A stretch of 64,000 nucleotides of DNA from SB11 sp964584305 (GTDB lineage Bacteria; Bacteroidota; Bacteroidia; UBA8524). Positions 33,945 through 43,017 of this stretch are shown here, in pieces. Each line of letters opens with the position of its first letter. Positions within the stretch are counted from its first letter, which is position 1. Made by a program: the position numbers and the translations under genes. The stretch spans positions 1 to 64,000 of the forward strand of contig CAZOZL010000004.1 of assembly GCA_964584305.1 (NCBI GenBank). The letters run 5' to 3'. The notes beneath the pieces are model-generated. The model worked only from the letters and a program-made list of their open reading frames with translations. It had not been told where the DNA came from and did not search any database.

Positions 33945-34510
33945 TAGCTTATAATTTTATGTAGCCTCTTTTTTTTATCTTCTATATCTTTAAGTGCTAT
34001 TAACTTTTTTTGCAAATGTTTCCGTGCCTTGTTCAGTTGCGAGCGTGATGTACCTTCGTTCATCTCCATCATGTTTGCAATTTCTTTGTGGCTATAACCT
34101 TCAATAGCATACAGGTTAAAAACCATTTTATACCCTTGGGGCAACTCGTCAATCATTTTCAATAACTCTTGCTCGGATAGTTTGTCGTATATCTTTGCAT
34201 CAGTTGGTATATCATAATCTTCGGCTATACCAATTTGTTCTCTCTGATAACTGCTTTTGCGAAAATTTCGCAATGCACAATTAATCATTATTCGCCTCAC
34301 CCATCCTTCAAACGAACCATTGAAGGCAAACTTTTTAATATTGTCAAATATCCGTATAAACCCATCTTGCAATATATCCTCTGCTTCTTGCCTGTTTCGG
34401 GTATATCGCATACATACCACCAACATTTTACCAGCATAAGTTTTATATAACCTTTGTTGGTAGCTCTTCTCTTCACGGATACATCCTTTTATCAACTCCT
34501 CTTCTGTCAT
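33944..34510 (-). CDS. ECF sigma-70 factor
   Basis: A 188-residue ECF sigma factor. Region 2 spans about residues 25-95 (DILQDGFIRIFDNIKKFAFN, EGWVRRIMINCALRNFRK), and region 4 about 125-175 (LPQGYKMVFNLYAIEGYSHK, then EIANMMEMNEGTSRSQLNKA). There is no extra C-terminal domain. The next gene, coupled by TAATG, encodes an inner-membrane protein with an outer-membrane barrel, its probable anti-sigma factor. Its targets are likely to include its own operon. Confidence 0.95.
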   Translation of the reverse strand: MTEEELIKGCIREEKSYQQRLYKTYAGKMLVVCMRYTRNRQEAEDILQDGFIRIFDNIKKFAFNGSFEGWVRRIMINCALRNFRKSSYQREQIGIAEDYDIPTDAKIYDKLSEQELLKMIDELPQGYKMVFNLYAIEGYSHKEIANMMEMNEGTSRSQLNKARKHLQKKLIALKDIEDKKKRLHKIIS

Positions 34511-34694
34511 CGAACAAGCTAAATAAGCCTAAGGGTAATTTATACATACAAGATACTACTCTCTACTTAAAATGTTGCTTGTACTTTAAAAAAAAAGCAG
34601 GAAACGTTTGTTTTTTGCTCTGTAATTGCTGCTTTTGTAATAATTTTTGTTTGATGGTGGGTAAAGGATATTCTTCATGTTGGTTTTAAATTGA

Positions 34695-34724
34695 AAAAGC
34701 CCCCACCAATTTGGCGGGGGCTTT
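34695..34724 (-). terminator. Intrinsic terminator after the DUF2911 gene
   Basis: GC-rich stem AAAGCCCCC-G/A-CCA with its complement around a short AATT loop, with a T-run on the minus strand (GGGGGCTTTTTC). It ends transcription from the gene at 34748-35596. Confidence 0.85.
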
Positions 34725-34747
34725 ATTATGTTTTCTTGTAGATAGGA

Positions 34748-35596
34748 TTATTTCGTACCCGCTTCTTTTATCAATTCAGTAGCCATGCTCACATAATCAG
34801 CATTCTTTTTTTCTCCAGCCAATTTTTTAACTACTTCTGCACTTGCTATTGCTTCTTTATTTTTCTTTAATTTCAACTCAATACGAGCTGCCAGTAGTTT
34901 TACCCAATAGGCATTAGGGTTTTTCTTAAAGGATTTGTTTGCCCATTCTAAGGCTTTGTTAAGGTCTTTATCATTAGCGTAGTAATAAAGGGCGGCTGTA
35001 TAGTATGGACGGTTGTCTTCTATTACTGTTTTTTTAATGTTTGCCATAATGGTTTCATCAATAGCAGCAGTAATTTTAATGGGTACACGGGTGTTTTCCC
35101 ATACTATTTCCAAAGTAGCGGAGGTAGGGCGTAAATCAGCCATATTAATAGTAAGGCTTTCTATCTTATTGGCAAGTTTAGTGGTTTTAACAGTAAAACG
35201 TAAAATTTCTTTGGTTGTATCGTATTTAGCAACGTTTCCGCCAAGTTTCAAATCGTTATATAACATAACCTCCCAGCTATCTTTATTAGGGATGGTGTAA
35301 ATAGCATAAGTACCTGGTTCAACATTATTGCCTTCTATCTGTATAATATCAGTAACGGTAATTTTGGTAGAGTAGTTAGCCCCTGTTCTCCATACTTTGC
35401 CATAAGGTACAAGGTCTCCAAATATGGTACGCCCTTTTACCCCTGGGCGAGAGTAGTCTATTGTTACATCACCCAAAGCAAATTCTTGTGTAATTTTTTG
35501 CATGGGGCTAGGCCGTGGTGTTTTTAATTTTTGAGCATTTGTAACAAAAGTAGCTGCAAAAAATGCTAATGATATGAGTAGTAATTTTTTATTCAT
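34748..35596 (-). CDS. DUF2911 exported protein
   Basis: A 282-residue secreted protein. The signal peptide is KKLLLISLAFFAATFVTNA. The DUF2911 domain follows at once: PSPMQKITQEFALGDVTIDY, SRPGVKGRTIFGDLVPYGKV, WRTGANYSTKI and EPGTYAIYTIPNKDSW. The C-terminal 100 residues are helical and TPR-like (YYANDKDLNKALEWANKSFK, AYWVKLLAARIELK). Biochemical role is unknown. It has its own terminator. Confidence 0.92.
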   Translation of the reverse strand: MNKKLLLISLAFFAATFVTNAQKLKTPRPSPMQKITQEFALGDVTIDYSRPGVKGRTIFGDLVPYGKVWRTGANYSTKITVTDIIQIEGNNVEPGTYAIYTIPNKDSWEVMLYNDLKLGGNVAKYDTTKEILRFTVKTTKLANKIESLTINMADLRPTSATLEIVWENTRVPIKITAAIDETIMANIKKTVIEDNRPYYTAALYYYANDKDLNKALEWANKSFKKNPNAYWVKLLAARIELKLKKNKEAIASAEVVKKLAGEKKNADYVSMATELIKEAGTK

Positions 35597-35681
35597 GATA
35601 TAAATTATAGTTTAAGTTTGGGGCAGTAAAAATAAGGTTTAATGTTGTAACATCCTTTAGCTGGTACAATATATTTATACT

Positions 35682-35897
35682 TTACGGTTGTGCTTTATTT
35701 ATAAGGTGGATAATATCTTCTAATGTTTCATCTACCACCACCTGAAAATTGCCTTGTGCAGCACTAATGCCTTTAAGGTATAGTGTTGTTGCATTAGCAT
35801 CATTTGGGAAAGGCTCTGCAAACACAATATTATTAATATTGATGATGCCTTTTTTATGGGTAGCTTTATCTACGGTAACCTCTATAAAATCTTTCAT
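35682..35897 (-). CDS. Small conserved-looking protein of unknown function
   Basis: A 71-residue cytoplasmic protein, MKDFIEVTVDKATHKKGIIN to VVVDETLEDIIHLINKAQ. The pattern of alternating strands ending in a helix with D-E-T-x-E-D-I resembles the FlbD-like family of small proteins, but I cannot assign it. No operon partners. Confidence 0.6.
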   Translation of the reverse strand: MKDFIEVTVDKATHKKGIININNIVFAEPFPNDANATTLYLKGISAAQGNFQVVVDETLEDIIHLINKAQP

Positions 35898-35954
35898 GGG
35901 GCAAATTTAGTGATTGGTTATTTAACTCACCCCTGAAAATGAAAAAGTACGAAC

Positions 35955-36143
35955 TAAGACTGTTACAAAACATAGCGATAGGTTGAAACCTGCCGCAATT
36001 CATAACCTTAAACAAAAAACCTTATGTATAGAATAGGCATGAATGCCTATTCTGTTTGCCCATCGCACTAAAGGCTAAAAGCCAATAACTAACAGCTAAT
36101 AAAGAGGCTGATATTAAGTTATATTATAATGCACTACGGATTA
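35955..36143 (+). repeat. Dispersed intergenic repeat, longest copy
   Basis: Starts with AAGACTGTTACAA (a variant of the terminal motif at 37535), then AACCTGCCGCAATTCATAAC, a palindrome with 11-base arms AGAATAGGCAT / ATGCCTATTCT at 36030-36053, GGCTAAAAGCC, and ATTATAATGCACTACGGAT. Related copies sit at 11101, 37749, 45029, 55345 and 61763. It occupies much of the 454-base gap before purM. Confidence 0.75.
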
Positions 36144-36351
36144 ATTTATTAGTAGCGAAATATTTACTTGATAGTATTGACAGCGCAGCAGTAGGGAAGA
36201 AGGCTTGCTCGTTTCTCTCGTAGTATGGTGAATTAGGTTTTAGTTTTCTCTGGCAAAAAATACCTTTTTATAGCAAATTAGCCTTAAATAAGCGTAGGTA
36301 TTTGTAGTTTTGAGGGCTTACTCACATTGAGAGAATTTAAAAAAAAGCACT

Positions 36352-37515
36352 ATGAGTGATAAATACGCACTACGGGGAGTATCATCGGGCAAGGAGGATG
36401 TACACAATGCTATAAAAAATATTGACAAAGGGCTGTATCCTACTGCCTTTTGCAAAATTATCCCCGACTATATAGGGAACTCTAAAGAGCATTGCCTAAT
36501 AATGCACGCTGATGGGGCAGGCACAAAATCATCGTTGGCGTATGTGTATTGGAAAGAAACAGGCGATTTAAGTGTTTGGAAAGGGATAGCACAAGATGCC
36601 GTAGTTATGAATACAGATGATTTGTTGTGTGTGGGCGTAACCGATAATTTTCTTCTATCATCTACCATTGGACGTAATAAAAACCGAGTGCCAGGCGAGG
36701 TAATAAAAGCCATAATTGAAGGTACAGAAGAGTTTATAGAAACCATGCAACACTATGGTATAAATATACATAGCACGGGGGGAGAAACGGCAGACGTAGG
36801 CGATTTAGTACGCACCATTATTGTAGATAGCACAGTTACAGCACGCACTACCCGAAAGGGAATTATAGACAATAAAAACATAAAAGCAGGTAATGTAATA
36901 GTAGGTTTAGCCAGCTATGGGCAAAGTACTTACGAGAGTGAATACAATGGCGGTATGGGCAGCAATGGACTAACCTCTGCCCGCCACGATGTATTTGCAA
37001 AAGAATACCGCAGCAAATATCCCGAGAGTTTCGATCCACAAATTGATGAAAACCTTATATATGCAGGCGCATTAAAATTAACGGATAAAGTAGAGGGAAG
37101 CCCTTTAAATGCGGGTAAAATGGTATTGTCGCCCACCCGTACCTATTTGCCTGTTGTTAGCGAAATTTTTAAGCATCACAAAACAGCCATAAACGGTGTT
37201 ACACATTGTAGTGGGGGAGGGCAAACCAAAATACTACATTTTGTGAACCAGCTAAAAGTAGTAAAAAACAATATGTTTGCCTTGCCACCTTTGTTTAAAA
37301 CCATACAAGAACAGTCGGGTACGCCGTTAAAAGAAATGTACAAGGTATTTAATATGGGACATCGCTTGGAGTTTTACACCGATGAAAAAACAGCCGAGGG
37401 GATAATAGCCATCTCAAAAAGTTTTAATATCGATGCACAAATTATAGGATATACAGCACCCAGCAATAAAAAAGAGTTGGTAATTGAAACACTGGGCGAA
37501 ACACTTACATATTAA
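36352..37515 (+). CDS. purM: Phosphoribosylformylglycinamidine cyclo-ligase PurM
   Basis: AIR synthase of purine biosynthesis, 387 residues, cytoplasmic. The N-terminal glycine-rich ATP-binding region includes LIMHADGAGTKSSLAYVYWK and AQDAVVMNTDDLLCVG, both PurM-family signatures; GGETADVGDLVR follows. The C-terminal domain includes GVTHCSGGGQTKILHFV. The length is slightly above that of the enteric enzyme, as in other Bacteroidota. It is transcribed alone. A TAGTTTTG -7-like box at 36305-36312 lies 40 bases upstream. Confidence 0.93.
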   Translation: MSDKYALRGVSSGKEDVHNAIKNIDKGLYPTAFCKIIPDYIGNSKEHCLIMHADGAGTKSSLAYVYWKETGDLSVWKGIAQDAVVMNTDDLLCVGVTDNFLLSSTIGRNKNRVPGEVIKAIIEGTEEFIETMQHYGINIHSTGGETADVGDLVRTIIVDSTVTARTTRKGIIDNKNIKAGNVIVGLASYGQSTYESEYNGGMGSNGLTSARHDVFAKEYRSKYPESFDPQIDENLIYAGALKLTDKVEGSPLNAGKMVLSPTRTYLPVVSEIFKHHKTAINGVTHCSGGGQTKILHFVNQLKVVKNNMFALPPLFKTIQEQSGTPLKEMYKVFNMGHRLEFYTDEKTAEGIIAISKSFNIDAQIIGYTAPSNKKELVIETLGETLTY

Positions 37516-37534
37516 TAGGCATAAGTTAAACTTT

Positions 37535-37906
37535 TTAAGACCGTTGCAAGTGGCTATGGCTTATTTTTTAACCTTTTGTACATAATTAAAAAATAAATTA
37601 GGTAAACTATTCCCTCAACTTATAGTCCTCTCAAATATAGTAAGCTCACCTTGCTGTGGGGTTGCGGGTTGTAAAGGAGGGACTGAAGGGAAGTGTAAAA
37701 TGAAAACAATAGCCGCCCGAACGGATAATCTATCATCATCAGTGAGATATAAATAGAATAGGCATGAATGCCCATTCTATTTATAAAGATTTTGTTACGG
37801 GTATAAATAGCGGCAGTTTTATCAACCTGCTGCTTATGAAAACAGAGCACTCTATACGCACTAAATAGTAATAAAAGCTAAGGTTTTTCCCTTACAACGG
37901 TCTTAA
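37535..37906. mobile_element. MITE-like element with 16-bp terminal inverted repeats
   Basis: A 372-base intergenic stretch bounded by TTAAGACCGTTGCAAG (37535-37550) and its inverted copy CTTACAACGGTCTTAA (37891-37906; 15 of 16 match). The inside has no convincing gene but has the family palindrome at 37749-37784 (17-base arms, one mismatch). The terminal motif recurs at 14283, 35956 and 45139. Confidence 0.6.
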
Positions 37907-37998
37907 ATACTTGCTAAACTTTAAAAGTTTGACAAGTATTAACCTACAATTTATTCTTTCTCTCCCTCTTCTTTATCCATAGAAGTTTTGGGTTCTTC

Positions 37999-39558
37999 TT
38001 AATCTTCTTTGGTTTCTTGGTCTTCTGTTTCTGTATTCTTACCCTCTTCTTCTACTATTGTTTCTTTTGTATTATCCTTCTTATTCTCATCATCTTTACC
38101 TTTTAGGTAGTTGGGTAGTTCCATACCTGCCATATTAAACAAATCGTTTAGCGGCGGTACTGCCTTCATCATACCCGATATAAAGTTTGAGGTACTGGTA
38201 GCTCCATTTTTAGTATTGCCGCCTTCCCAAACAGTAATTTTATCAATTTTAATGTTTTTAACTGCTTCTACTTGTGTGCGTACTAATTCAGGTAATTTAT
38301 CAGCAATAAGGAAAGTTACTGCTTTGTTTGCATCACCGCCTGCGGCAGCAACTATTTGGCGATACCCTTCTGCTTGTTTTGTAAGTACTTCGTAAGTACC
38401 CCGAGCCTCAGCATCCATTTTAGCAAAAATTGCATCCGCTTCTCCTTTTGCCCGTCGGCGCAAGTCCTCAGCTTCGGCTTCGGCATTAATAATTACACGT
38501 TCTTTTTCTATTTCAGCAGGAATAATAATATTGGCTTCTTGGGTAGCTTTTTCTCGTGTTGCACGGGCTATCTCTGCCGAGCGTTCTGCAAAATATGATT
38601 CTTCTAAGGCTTTTGCACTTTGTATTTTTTCTGCTGCAACTGCTTTTTTATTGGCTTCAGCTTCTCGCTCTCGGCGTTCAGAATCGGAGTTAGCAATAGT
38701 AATTTTTGCCGTATTCTCTCCTTCGACGGCTATTGAATTGGCTTCGGCAATTTTTATACGACTTTCTCTTTCTGCTTCAGCCATACCAATTGCTTCGTCC
38801 CGTTTTGCCGCAGCAATTAATACTTCTTTATCTTTCATAGAGTCTGCAATACCCGCATCTCTATCTCGCTGTGTTTCTGCAATACGCACATCTTTATCAC
38901 GCTCTGCCTCTGCTTTGCCAATTTCACCAAAACGGTTTTGTTCTGCTACACTCTTTTTGGCTTCGTTAATTGCTTTTGCTGCAGCTTCTTTACCCAATGC
39001 TTCTATATACCCCGATTCGTCTCTAATATCTGTTACGTTTACGTTTATTAGCTTTAAACCAATTTTACGCAGTTCTACATCAACATTGGTAGATACGTTG
39101 GCTAAAAACTTATCGCGGTCGCTGTTAATCTCTTCAATATCCATAGTAGCAATAACTAAGCGTAGTTGCCCAAAAAGAATATCTTTTGAAAGTTCGTGTA
39201 TCTGGTCGTTATTAAGCCCTAATAAACGCTCTGCAGCATTATTCATGTTTTCAGGATCGGTAGTAATGGCTATTGTAAAACGACAAGGCACATCTACACG
39301 AATATTTTGCTTACTAAGTGCATTGGTAAGGTTGGCTTCAATAGATATAGGTTTTAAATCTAAAAAGGCATAACTCTGTATCACTGGCCATATAAATGCT
39401 GCACCACCATGTATGCAACGTGCAGATGCTTCTTTGCCTGTTTTTCCATAAATAACCAATATCTTGTCTGATGGGCAACGCTTATAGCGTGCTATCAGTG
39501 CAGCAAAGGTTACAAATAGTACTGCTGCTATAATAACAATAAGAACTAATTCACTCAT
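37999..39558 (-). CDS. Flotillin-family membrane protein
   Basis: A 519-residue membrane-scaffold protein (FloT/YqiK type). An N-terminal helix (LVLIVIIAAVLFVTFAALIA) anchors an SPFH/PHB domain of about residues 25-200 (YGKTGKEASARCIHGGAAFI, DLKPISIEANLTNALS). A long Ala/Glu/Lys coiled coil follows (about 205-370), then the C-terminal oligomerisation region (TKQAEGYRQIVAAAGGDANK) and an acidic tail. The tail is cut by TAA at 37999; the frame continues after it for 15 charged codons to another TAA at 37951, suggesting a recent nonsense change. It is cotranscribed with the NfeD-like gene. Confidence 0.93.
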   Translation of the reverse strand: MSELVLIVIIAAVLFVTFAALIARYKRCPSDKILVIYGKTGKEASARCIHGGAAFIWPVIQSYAFLDLKPISIEANLTNALSKQNIRVDVPCRFTIAITTDPENMNNAAERLLGLNNDQIHELSKDILFGQLRLVIATMDIEEINSDRDKFLANVSTNVDVELRKIGLKLINVNVTDIRDESGYIEALGKEAAAKAINEAKKSVAEQNRFGEIGKAEAERDKDVRIAETQRDRDAGIADSMKDKEVLIAAAKRDEAIGMAEAERESRIKIAEANSIAVEGENTAKITIANSDSERREREAEANKKAVAAEKIQSAKALEESYFAERSAEIARATREKATQEANIIIPAEIEKERVIINAEAEAEDLRRRAKGEADAIFAKMDAEARGTYEVLTKQAEGYRQIVAAAGGDANKAVTFLIADKLPELVRTQVEAVKNIKIDKITVWEGGNTKNGATSTSNFISGMMKAVPPLNDLFNMAGMELPNYLKGKDDENKKDNTKETIVEEEGKNTETEDQETKED

Positions 39559-39587
39559 AGTAAAATGTTTTTTGTAATGTTTTAAAT

Positions 39588-40193
39588 TTAAATTTTTTCT
39601 ATCAATAGTAATTTACCATCAATAACCTCTTTAACTTTTGCTACACTGCCTGAAGTAATTGCCTCACCAGCGGTAATAGCGTCTAATTCGCGCAAGCTAT
39701 TTTGCAGTTTTATATGTACTTTACCTGTGCCTTGCTTTGCAGCGGGTACTGTTAAATACACTTGCACTGTTTTGTTAAGCGCGCCTGCAATCTTCATATT
39801 CCCGCTTTCTACCAGTTTACTCATGTAATAAAACATATACATTACGGCGGTTACCAGTAATATGCCTACTACAGCTCCTATTACAAGGGTAAGCGGGCGG
39901 TTATCAATATTATCTTGTAGTGAAATTACCGTCCACCCAAAACCAAGAAAAAAGTTAATGAAGTTTCTAAGCGTAAAAAGCTGAAACGGCATTCCTTCCG
40001 CTCCATCAGCCCCTCCGCTCCCTAAGGCATCTCCTCCGTCCATATCGCCGCTAAAGTCCGCATCTAAACCACTATCCCCAGCCATACCCATAAAAGTGGC
40101 TATGGATTGAAAAATAAAAATTAGTGTGGTTATAAGGGTAATTGCCCAAAGTGTTTTTTCAAAGCTATCAAGGGTATTCCACCATTCAGTCAT
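39588..40193 (-). CDS. NfeD-like membrane protein (YuaF-type partner of flotillin)
   Basis: A 201-residue membrane protein with helices at about 15-35 and 80-125 (NFFLGFGWTVISLQ, LVIGAVVGILLVTAVMYMFY) and a Gly/Asp-rich loop between them. The C-terminal 75 residues form an OB-like NfeD domain (VQVYLTVPAAKQGTGKVHIK, AITSGSVAKVKEVIDGKLLL). NfeD proteins with flotillin form membrane microdomain complexes. It is the first gene of a two-gene operon with the flotillin gene, 29 bases apart. Confidence 0.88.
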   Translation of the reverse strand: MTEWWNTLDSFEKTLWAITLITTLIFIFQSIATFMGMAGDSGLDADFSGDMDGGDALGSGGADGAEGMPFQLFTLRNFINFFLGFGWTVISLQDNIDNRPLTLVIGAVVGILLVTAVMYMFYYMSKLVESGNMKIAGALNKTVQVYLTVPAAKQGTGKVHIKLQNSLRELDAITAGEAITSGSVAKVKEVIDGKLLLIEKI

Positions 40194-40261
40194 AGTATAT
40201 AGGTGTTTTCCAAAAATACATTGAAAACTTGGAATATGAAAGGCAGAGCTTCATATTTTAA

Positions 40262-41782
40262 TTAAAACTTTGTTCCTATTGTAAAAATAAGTCTTGTGCT
40301 ACTTACTTTATTAAAAGCCGTATAATATTCTCTTGTACTATTTGCTGCCAGCGAGTAGGGGGTTAAAAAATCATCGTATCTTTCATATAGTAATGCGGCA
40401 TCAAAATACACTTTGCTATTAGGCACTTGGTAGCCAAAGCCAACACTATACACTCGTAATGCTAAGTTCCCTTCAAGCAAAGAGTTTAAAATGCTTTCAT
40501 TAAACGGTGAGGTATAAATAGCATACCCTGCTCTAAAACGATAGTCAAAATAATTATACTCTCCACCCATCCTAAAATTTTCAGCAGTTCTTAAACTTTG
40601 TTTTACCAAGGGGTTTATAAAACTTAAATCTTGCCCAGTCATTGTTGCGTTAGCATAGTTTATATTTTCATAGTCAAAAGAAATGATGGCTTGTTTTTTA
40701 ATAATAAATGCGGCACTAAGTATCATTTTCCCTGGGGTGGTAAGCGTGTACCCATTTTCGCCTACTTCCGACTGTATATTCTCTCCATCGGTGTACACAA
40801 AATTGCCATTGTTAAAACCACGTGAAGAAAAATTATAGCTAAACTGGTCTGTAAGGTTATAAGCTGTTGGGGTGTGGTACGCCAAGCCCAGCCTTAGCCA
40901 ACTGTATGCTTTTAAAACAGCTCCTAATTTTAAGTTAAACCCATTGCCTGAAGTAGAAAGCTCACGGCTCTGCTCAAACGATTTATCTATTTGTTCTATT
41001 TCATCAAATCCTCTTTCTATAATAGTTTCGGTAGATGTGTACCGAATAGCGGGTATACCAATACTTGCACCAATATATAATGTGTTTGAAATATTTGCCG
41101 CCCACGATATATTCCAGTCCATTTGCCGCCCTTTGTAGTTATAGGTATATAATTGTTGCATATTAATAGTAGCTGGAAGATTGGGCACAAAAGAGTTTGA
41201 GCTATTATCAAACACTATTGCATTTGTGGTTAATGCCAGTTCTTCGGGAAAAAAAGGGTTAATACCATCTTGTTGAACAGCCGCCCAGTCTATAAACTCA
41301 TTAGCATCCTCTGCTAAAAAATCAAGGTAGCTACTTTGGTCGTTATTGGCATCAATGGTTATATTTCTATTAAAATCGTTTACTCTATTAAAACCAAAAG
41401 AAAAGGTATGGTTAATTATTCCTTTTTTTCTCTCTTTCCCCAAATCATACATTATGGTGGATATGGTTACTCCCATATTATTAACTGAAAAATTGAAACG
41501 ATTTTCTTTTATATTTTGATTAAGATAGTTTGTATTGTTATTGGTAGAGTTTAGCCCAATAGTAGCCATTACCGTGCTGGTGCGTAGCTGTGCCAACGAT
41601 GCAGGGTTTATAGCCGACACGCTAAAATCTACACCCGTTGCGCCAATTGCACCCCCCATGCCCATAGAGCGGGCAGTACCTCCTTGGCGGATATTTGAGT
41701 ACCGTAGCACATCAGCAAATTCTTGGGCGTAAACAGGACATAGTACACCCATAAACAGTATTAAAAAAACTATTTTCCTCAT
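40262..41782 (-). CDS. FadL/TodX-like outer-membrane transport protein
   Basis: A 506-residue outer-membrane beta-barrel. The signal peptide RKIVFLILFMGVLCPVYAQ is followed by the plug-like N-terminus YSNIRQGGTARSMGMGGAIG and INPASLAQL, hallmarks of the FadL/OMPP1 family. Long amphipathic strands run to the end, which closes with LIFTIGTKF (terminal Phe). Members import hydrophobic compounds; the substrate here is unknown. It follows the lipoprotein gene by 29 bases and may share its transcript. Confidence 0.88.
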   Translation of the reverse strand: MRKIVFLILFMGVLCPVYAQEFADVLRYSNIRQGGTARSMGMGGAIGATGVDFSVSAINPASLAQLRTSTVMATIGLNSTNNNTNYLNQNIKENRFNFSVNNMGVTISTIMYDLGKERKKGIINHTFSFGFNRVNDFNRNITIDANNDQSSYLDFLAEDANEFIDWAAVQQDGINPFFPEELALTTNAIVFDNSSNSFVPNLPATINMQQLYTYNYKGRQMDWNISWAANISNTLYIGASIGIPAIRYTSTETIIERGFDEIEQIDKSFEQSRELSTSGNGFNLKLGAVLKAYSWLRLGLAYHTPTAYNLTDQFSYNFSSRGFNNGNFVYTDGENIQSEVGENGYTLTTPGKMILSAAFIIKKQAIISFDYENINYANATMTGQDLSFINPLVKQSLRTAENFRMGGEYNYFDYRFRAGYAIYTSPFNESILNSLLEGNLALRVYSVGFGYQVPNSKVYFDAALLYERYDDFLTPYSLAANSTREYYTAFNKVSSTRLIFTIGTKF

Positions 41783-41811
41783 TAAGTATATAAAAAATTT
41801 AAGGGTTGCCT

Positions 41812-43017
41812 TTACCTACGCCTCCTGCTTCCGCCACTACTTCTTGATGAACCGCTTCGGCTTGGTGTGCTTCTTGTTCTAGTTCTAGTAGGTGTGGTAC
41901 GAGTTCTACTTCTAGTAGGGGTAGTACTTCTTGTTCTAGTTCTGGTAGGAGCGGTACGAGTTCTACTTCTAATAGGAGTTGTCCGTTGTGCATTATTATT
42001 ACGAGGTGTGTAATTGCTATTGCTATTGGGTGTACTTCTATTAGTGTTTGTTCTGGTAGGTGTAGTTCTTGTTGTGGGCGTGGTATAGTTTCTGTAATTG
42101 GGCTGCGTTCTTGTGGGCGTAGTATTTCTTCCTGTTGTAGGTGTACTGTTATTATTATTTACCCTTCCTGGTGTTGTTTTCGCAGTGCGTGCTGGTGTTG
42201 TGGGTTGTGCTTGTCTTTCAGGTGGAACTACTACCCGTGTGCCTCCAGTATTAGTAGCAGTTCTTGTTCTGCGTACTGCTGGCATAAAGTTATTACTTGC
42301 CCTGCGGCGAGTATTACGCACGTATGTAGTGGGCGAATTATTAAAAAATCCATTATTGTTTCCAAAACCAGTTGGTGGGCAATAGGGATTGTAAGAGTTG
42401 TTCCAATTGCTATAAGGATTATATGCCCAAGGATTGTATGGATTGTTCCAATTATTATAAGGATTATTCCAATTGTTATAAGGGTTGTTCCAGCTATTAT
42501 AAGGATTGTAACCCCAGTTGTTTCCAAAATTATTACCGAAGCCAGCAGACCATCCCCACCTGTTAAAGGTATTGTTATAGTTAATGTTTAAACCTGGTGC
42601 ACCATAAGGGCTAAAAGGCGATGTATTAAAATTGTTTCCCCAATTGGGTTGGTAAAAACTGTTTAGTGTTGTACCTTGATATTGTTGTCCTTGTGGTACG
42701 TTACTATTAGTAGTATTGCCATACGTTTGTGTGTTTTGAGTAGTGCCTTGAGAATATTGGGTATAATCCGTATTTCGCTGTGCAGCATTAGGATTTGCTG
42801 TTTCGTTTTGCGTGTTTGTATAATAATCCCCGTTTTCTACATTATACTTTTCGACTTTTGCCGATTTCGTTGTAGTAGATGTATATTTTATGTCATCAGG
42901 AGAAAAATAAGCATCATCTGTATTATTATTATTTTGATAACGGCTATTTGAATATTTTTGCTGTGTTGAGCAAGAACTTAAAATAAATAAAGTAATGAGA
43001 ACATAAATCCATTTCAT
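41812..43017 (-). CDS. Low-complexity lipoprotein with NPYNNW and TRTR repeats
   Basis: A 401-residue predicted lipoprotein: YVLITLFILSSCS gives the lipobox with Cys16. The middle (about residues 165-220) has tandem NNPYNNW units, encoded by 21-base DNA repeats at about 42390-42510. The last 130 residues are Thr/Arg-rich (TRTRTRSTTPTRSRTR) and end in a Ser/Gly/Arg tail, strongly basic. No enzyme domain is seen. Such proteins are common in Bacteroidota and may bind polyanions at the cell surface; that role is inference. Confidence 0.75.
   Translation of the reverse strand: MKWIYVLITLFILSSCSTQQKYSNSRYQNNNNTDDAYFSPDDIKYTSTTTKSAKVEKYNVENGDYYTNTQNETANPNAAQRNTDYTQYSQGTTQNTQTYGNTTNSNVPQGQQYQGTTLNSFYQPNWGNNFNTSPFSPYGAPGLNINYNNTFNRWGWSAGFGNNFGNNWGYNPYNSWNNPYNNWNNPYNNWNNPYNPWAYNPYSNWNNSYNPYCPPTGFGNNNGFFNNSPTTYVRNTRRRASNNFMPAVRRTRTATNTGGTRVVVPPERQAQPTTPARTAKTTPGRVNNNNSTPTTGRNTTPTRTQPNYRNYTTPTTRTTPTRTNTNRSTPNSNSNYTPRNNNAQRTTPIRSRTRTAPTRTRTRSTTPTRSRTRTTPTRTRTRSTPSRSGSSRSSGGSRRRR
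42390..42510. repeat. Tandem 21-base repeats within the lipoprotein gene
   Basis: Four to five imperfect units built on ATAAGGATTATTCCAATTGT, coding for NNPYNNW. Their number may vary between strains by slippage. Confidence 0.7.

Noticed and set aside
37620..37850. A 76-residue minus-strand frame inside the inverted-repeat element
   Set aside because: It runs across the palindrome of the repeat family, with no domain and no conservation among copies.
38531..39373. A 280-residue plus-strand frame opposite the flotillin gene
   Set aside because: It is Ala/Ser-rich shadow of the Ala/Glu/Lys coiled coil; the flotillin on the other strand has full family motifs.
42390..42510. Regular short repeats that could suggest a CRISPR array
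   Set aside because: The repeats are contiguous, in frame and code for NNPYNNW units; there are no unique spacers and no cas genes.
41986..42591. A 201-residue Cys/Ile-rich plus-strand frame opposite the low-complexity lipoprotein
   Set aside because: Composition follows from the repeats of the coding strand; the lipoprotein has a signal peptide and lipobox.
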